Shown here one piece after another: positions 63,250 to 64,000 of a stretch of 64,000 nt of DNA. The DNA is from Lysobacter solisilvae (GTDB lineage Bacteria > Pseudomonadota > Gammaproteobacteria > Xanthomonadales > Xanthomonadaceae): positions 434,001-498,000 of the forward strand of contig NZ_CP071518.1 of assembly GCF_016613535.2 (NCBI RefSeq), read 5' to 3'. The notes beneath the pieces were generated by a model. That model made no database searches. It was not told the DNA's origin and saw only the letters and a list, made by a program, of their open reading frames with translations. The position numbers and the translations under genes were made by a program. The number at the start of each line of letters is the position of its first letter. The stretch's first letter is position 1.

Positions 63250-64000
63250 GCCTCCTGCGCCCGTGCAACGCGCAGCACGCCGGTGCCGCGGCGATCGAAG
63301 ATGCAGTAGCAGCCACTGAGCAGCGGCAGGCCCAGGATGCTCTGCCGCGGCCAGCCCGGCAGCTGTTCCAGCAGCAGGAAGAAGCTCTGGCCGGCGTGCA
63401 GGGCATTGGCCTGCCAGTAGTCGCCCGGTGTGCAGCTCAGCCGGACTTCCTGGCCGTCCTCGCCTTCCAGGTGGAAATGCAGATCCGGCCAGTCGCGGTG
63501 GTCGACCAGCCGGTTGGGCAGGCCGGACTCGGTGCGGAAGGCTTCCTCGAACCGCTGGATCACGCCGGGAAAGTTCGCGTCATGCCGTCCGAAGGCGTCC
63601 AGCACCGCCGCGTACACCGAGGCCTCCAGCACCAGGAAGCTGCTGCCCGTGTCGAAGATGGCATTGCTCGCGGCGCGGTCGAGCTCGTCGGCGGCCAGGG
63701 CGGGCACCGGGATGCGCGGCTGGTCGCCGACCTGCACCGAGATCAGGTTGGCGTTGTAGTACAGCTCATGGACCAGGCGCACGTTGCGGAAGGGGCCCTC
63801 GTACAGGTCCTGGTGTTCCTCGCCGCCGCCCAGGATCAGCACGCCCTGGTTGAGCGGATCGCCGGCCAGCGTGTGCAGCGCGGCCTCGTCGTCGAGCACG
63901 TGCACGAGCGAGCGGCGGATCAGCATGGCGAACTTGTCGGTGACCACGTGCGCTTCCCCGGCCGCGGTGAACAGCGGGGTCACACTCACCGGCGGCTGCC
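63246..64000 (-). CDS. Pepsin-like (A1-family) aspartic protease, C-terminal part
   Basis: The gene continues past the right edge of the window: the frame is still open at 64000, so the N-terminal lobe and start are not seen. About 250 residues are visible. GVLILGGGEEHQDLYEGPF resembles the pepsin GGxDxxxYxG region, NAIFDTGSSFLVL holds the second catalytic Asp-Thr-Gly, and SILGLPLLSGCYCIFDRRG fits the C-terminal ILGDxFLRxYYxVFDR motif of pepsins. Pepsin-fold proteases are uncommon in bacteria; shewasins of Shewanella are known cases. It is coupled to the acetyltransferase by a GTGA overlap, so it is probably the upstream gene of the borosin-like group and might process the modified peptide. 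Confidence 0.72.
   Translation of the reverse strand, partial: QPPVSVTPLFTAAGEAHVVTDKFAMLIRRSLVHVLDDEAALHTLAGDPLNQGVLILGGGEEHQDLYEGPFRNVRLVHELYYNANLISVQVGDQPRIPVPALAADELDRAASNAIFDTGSSFLVLEASVYAAVLDAFGRHDANFPGVIQRFEEAFRTESGLPNRLVDHRDWPDLHFHLEGEDGQEVRLSCTPGDYWQANALHAGQSFFLLLEQLPGWPRQSILGLPLLSGCYCIFDRRGTGVLRVARAQEA

Overview
This window is a 64 kb piece of chromosome from a GC-rich gammaproteobacterium, most likely of the Xanthomonadaceae/Lysobacteraceae (Lysobacter, Luteimonas or a close relative). The main support is gene order. lptM-dapF-DUF484-xerC-hslV-hslU and mreBCD-mrdA-rodA-mltB-rlpA-dacA next to ybeD-lipB-lipA are gammaproteobacterial arrangements in the form seen in this family. The secreted S9 peptidases and the GC-rich REP-like palindromes fit as well. 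I see no tRNA or rRNA gene, CRISPR array, prophage or insertion sequence.

Layout: 1-317 is the start of a secreted beta-helix protein. 712-4054 is an ECF sigma factor paired with a membrane Ser/Thr kinase carrying TPR-like repeats. 4087-4568 is a REP/BIME-like palindrome array. 4782-12020 holds a periplasmic DegQ-type protease, a YqjD/YqjE-like membrane cluster with an AI-2E-family permease, a HAD phosphatase and an M17 aminopeptidase. 12428-16848 is a MacA/MacB-type ABC export operon whose adaptor gene carries two apparent +1 frameshifts. 16945-21766 contains EamA and LysE exporters, an Lrp regulator, a DinB protein and an AraC-alkyltransferase fusion. 21844-26490 is prc, lipA, lipB and ybeD. 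26680-37951 is the cell-elongation cluster: a CsgG-like protein, dacA, rlpA, mltB, rodA, mrdA and mreDCB. 38206-48820 is mixed metabolism: a PfkB kinase, a serine hydrolase, a YbaK protein, an alpha/beta hydrolase, an M1 aminopeptidase, a diguanylate cyclase, ubiE and a yeast-type cytosine deaminase. 48874-54047 is hslUV-xerC-DUF484-dapF-lptM. 54215-58636 holds two secreted prolyl-oligopeptidase-family enzymes. 59283-61055 is a TPR-GGDEF protein.

The most striking region is 61081-64000, all on the minus strand. It encodes a pepsin-like aspartic protease (cut by the window edge), a GNAT acetyltransferase, a methyltransferase that closely resembles the fungal borosin peptide-backbone N-methyltransferase OphMA, and a 96-residue protein that looks like a separate borosin precursor. 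This is a candidate split-borosin RiPP locus in which methyltransferase and substrate are separate genes, as described for Shewanella SonM/SonA. The protease and acetyltransferase are possible maturation partners.

A second theme is a set of 15-16 bp minisatellites at about five places (upstream of a YqjE-like gene, upstream of macA, inside a GGDEF gene, inside a small membrane-protein gene, and at the 5' end of the borosin methyltransferase gene), plus 12-bp repeats in mreC and xerC. Several units share a GGCATGC-like half. Within genes the 15-bp and 12-bp units keep the reading frame and encode 5- or 4-residue repeats.
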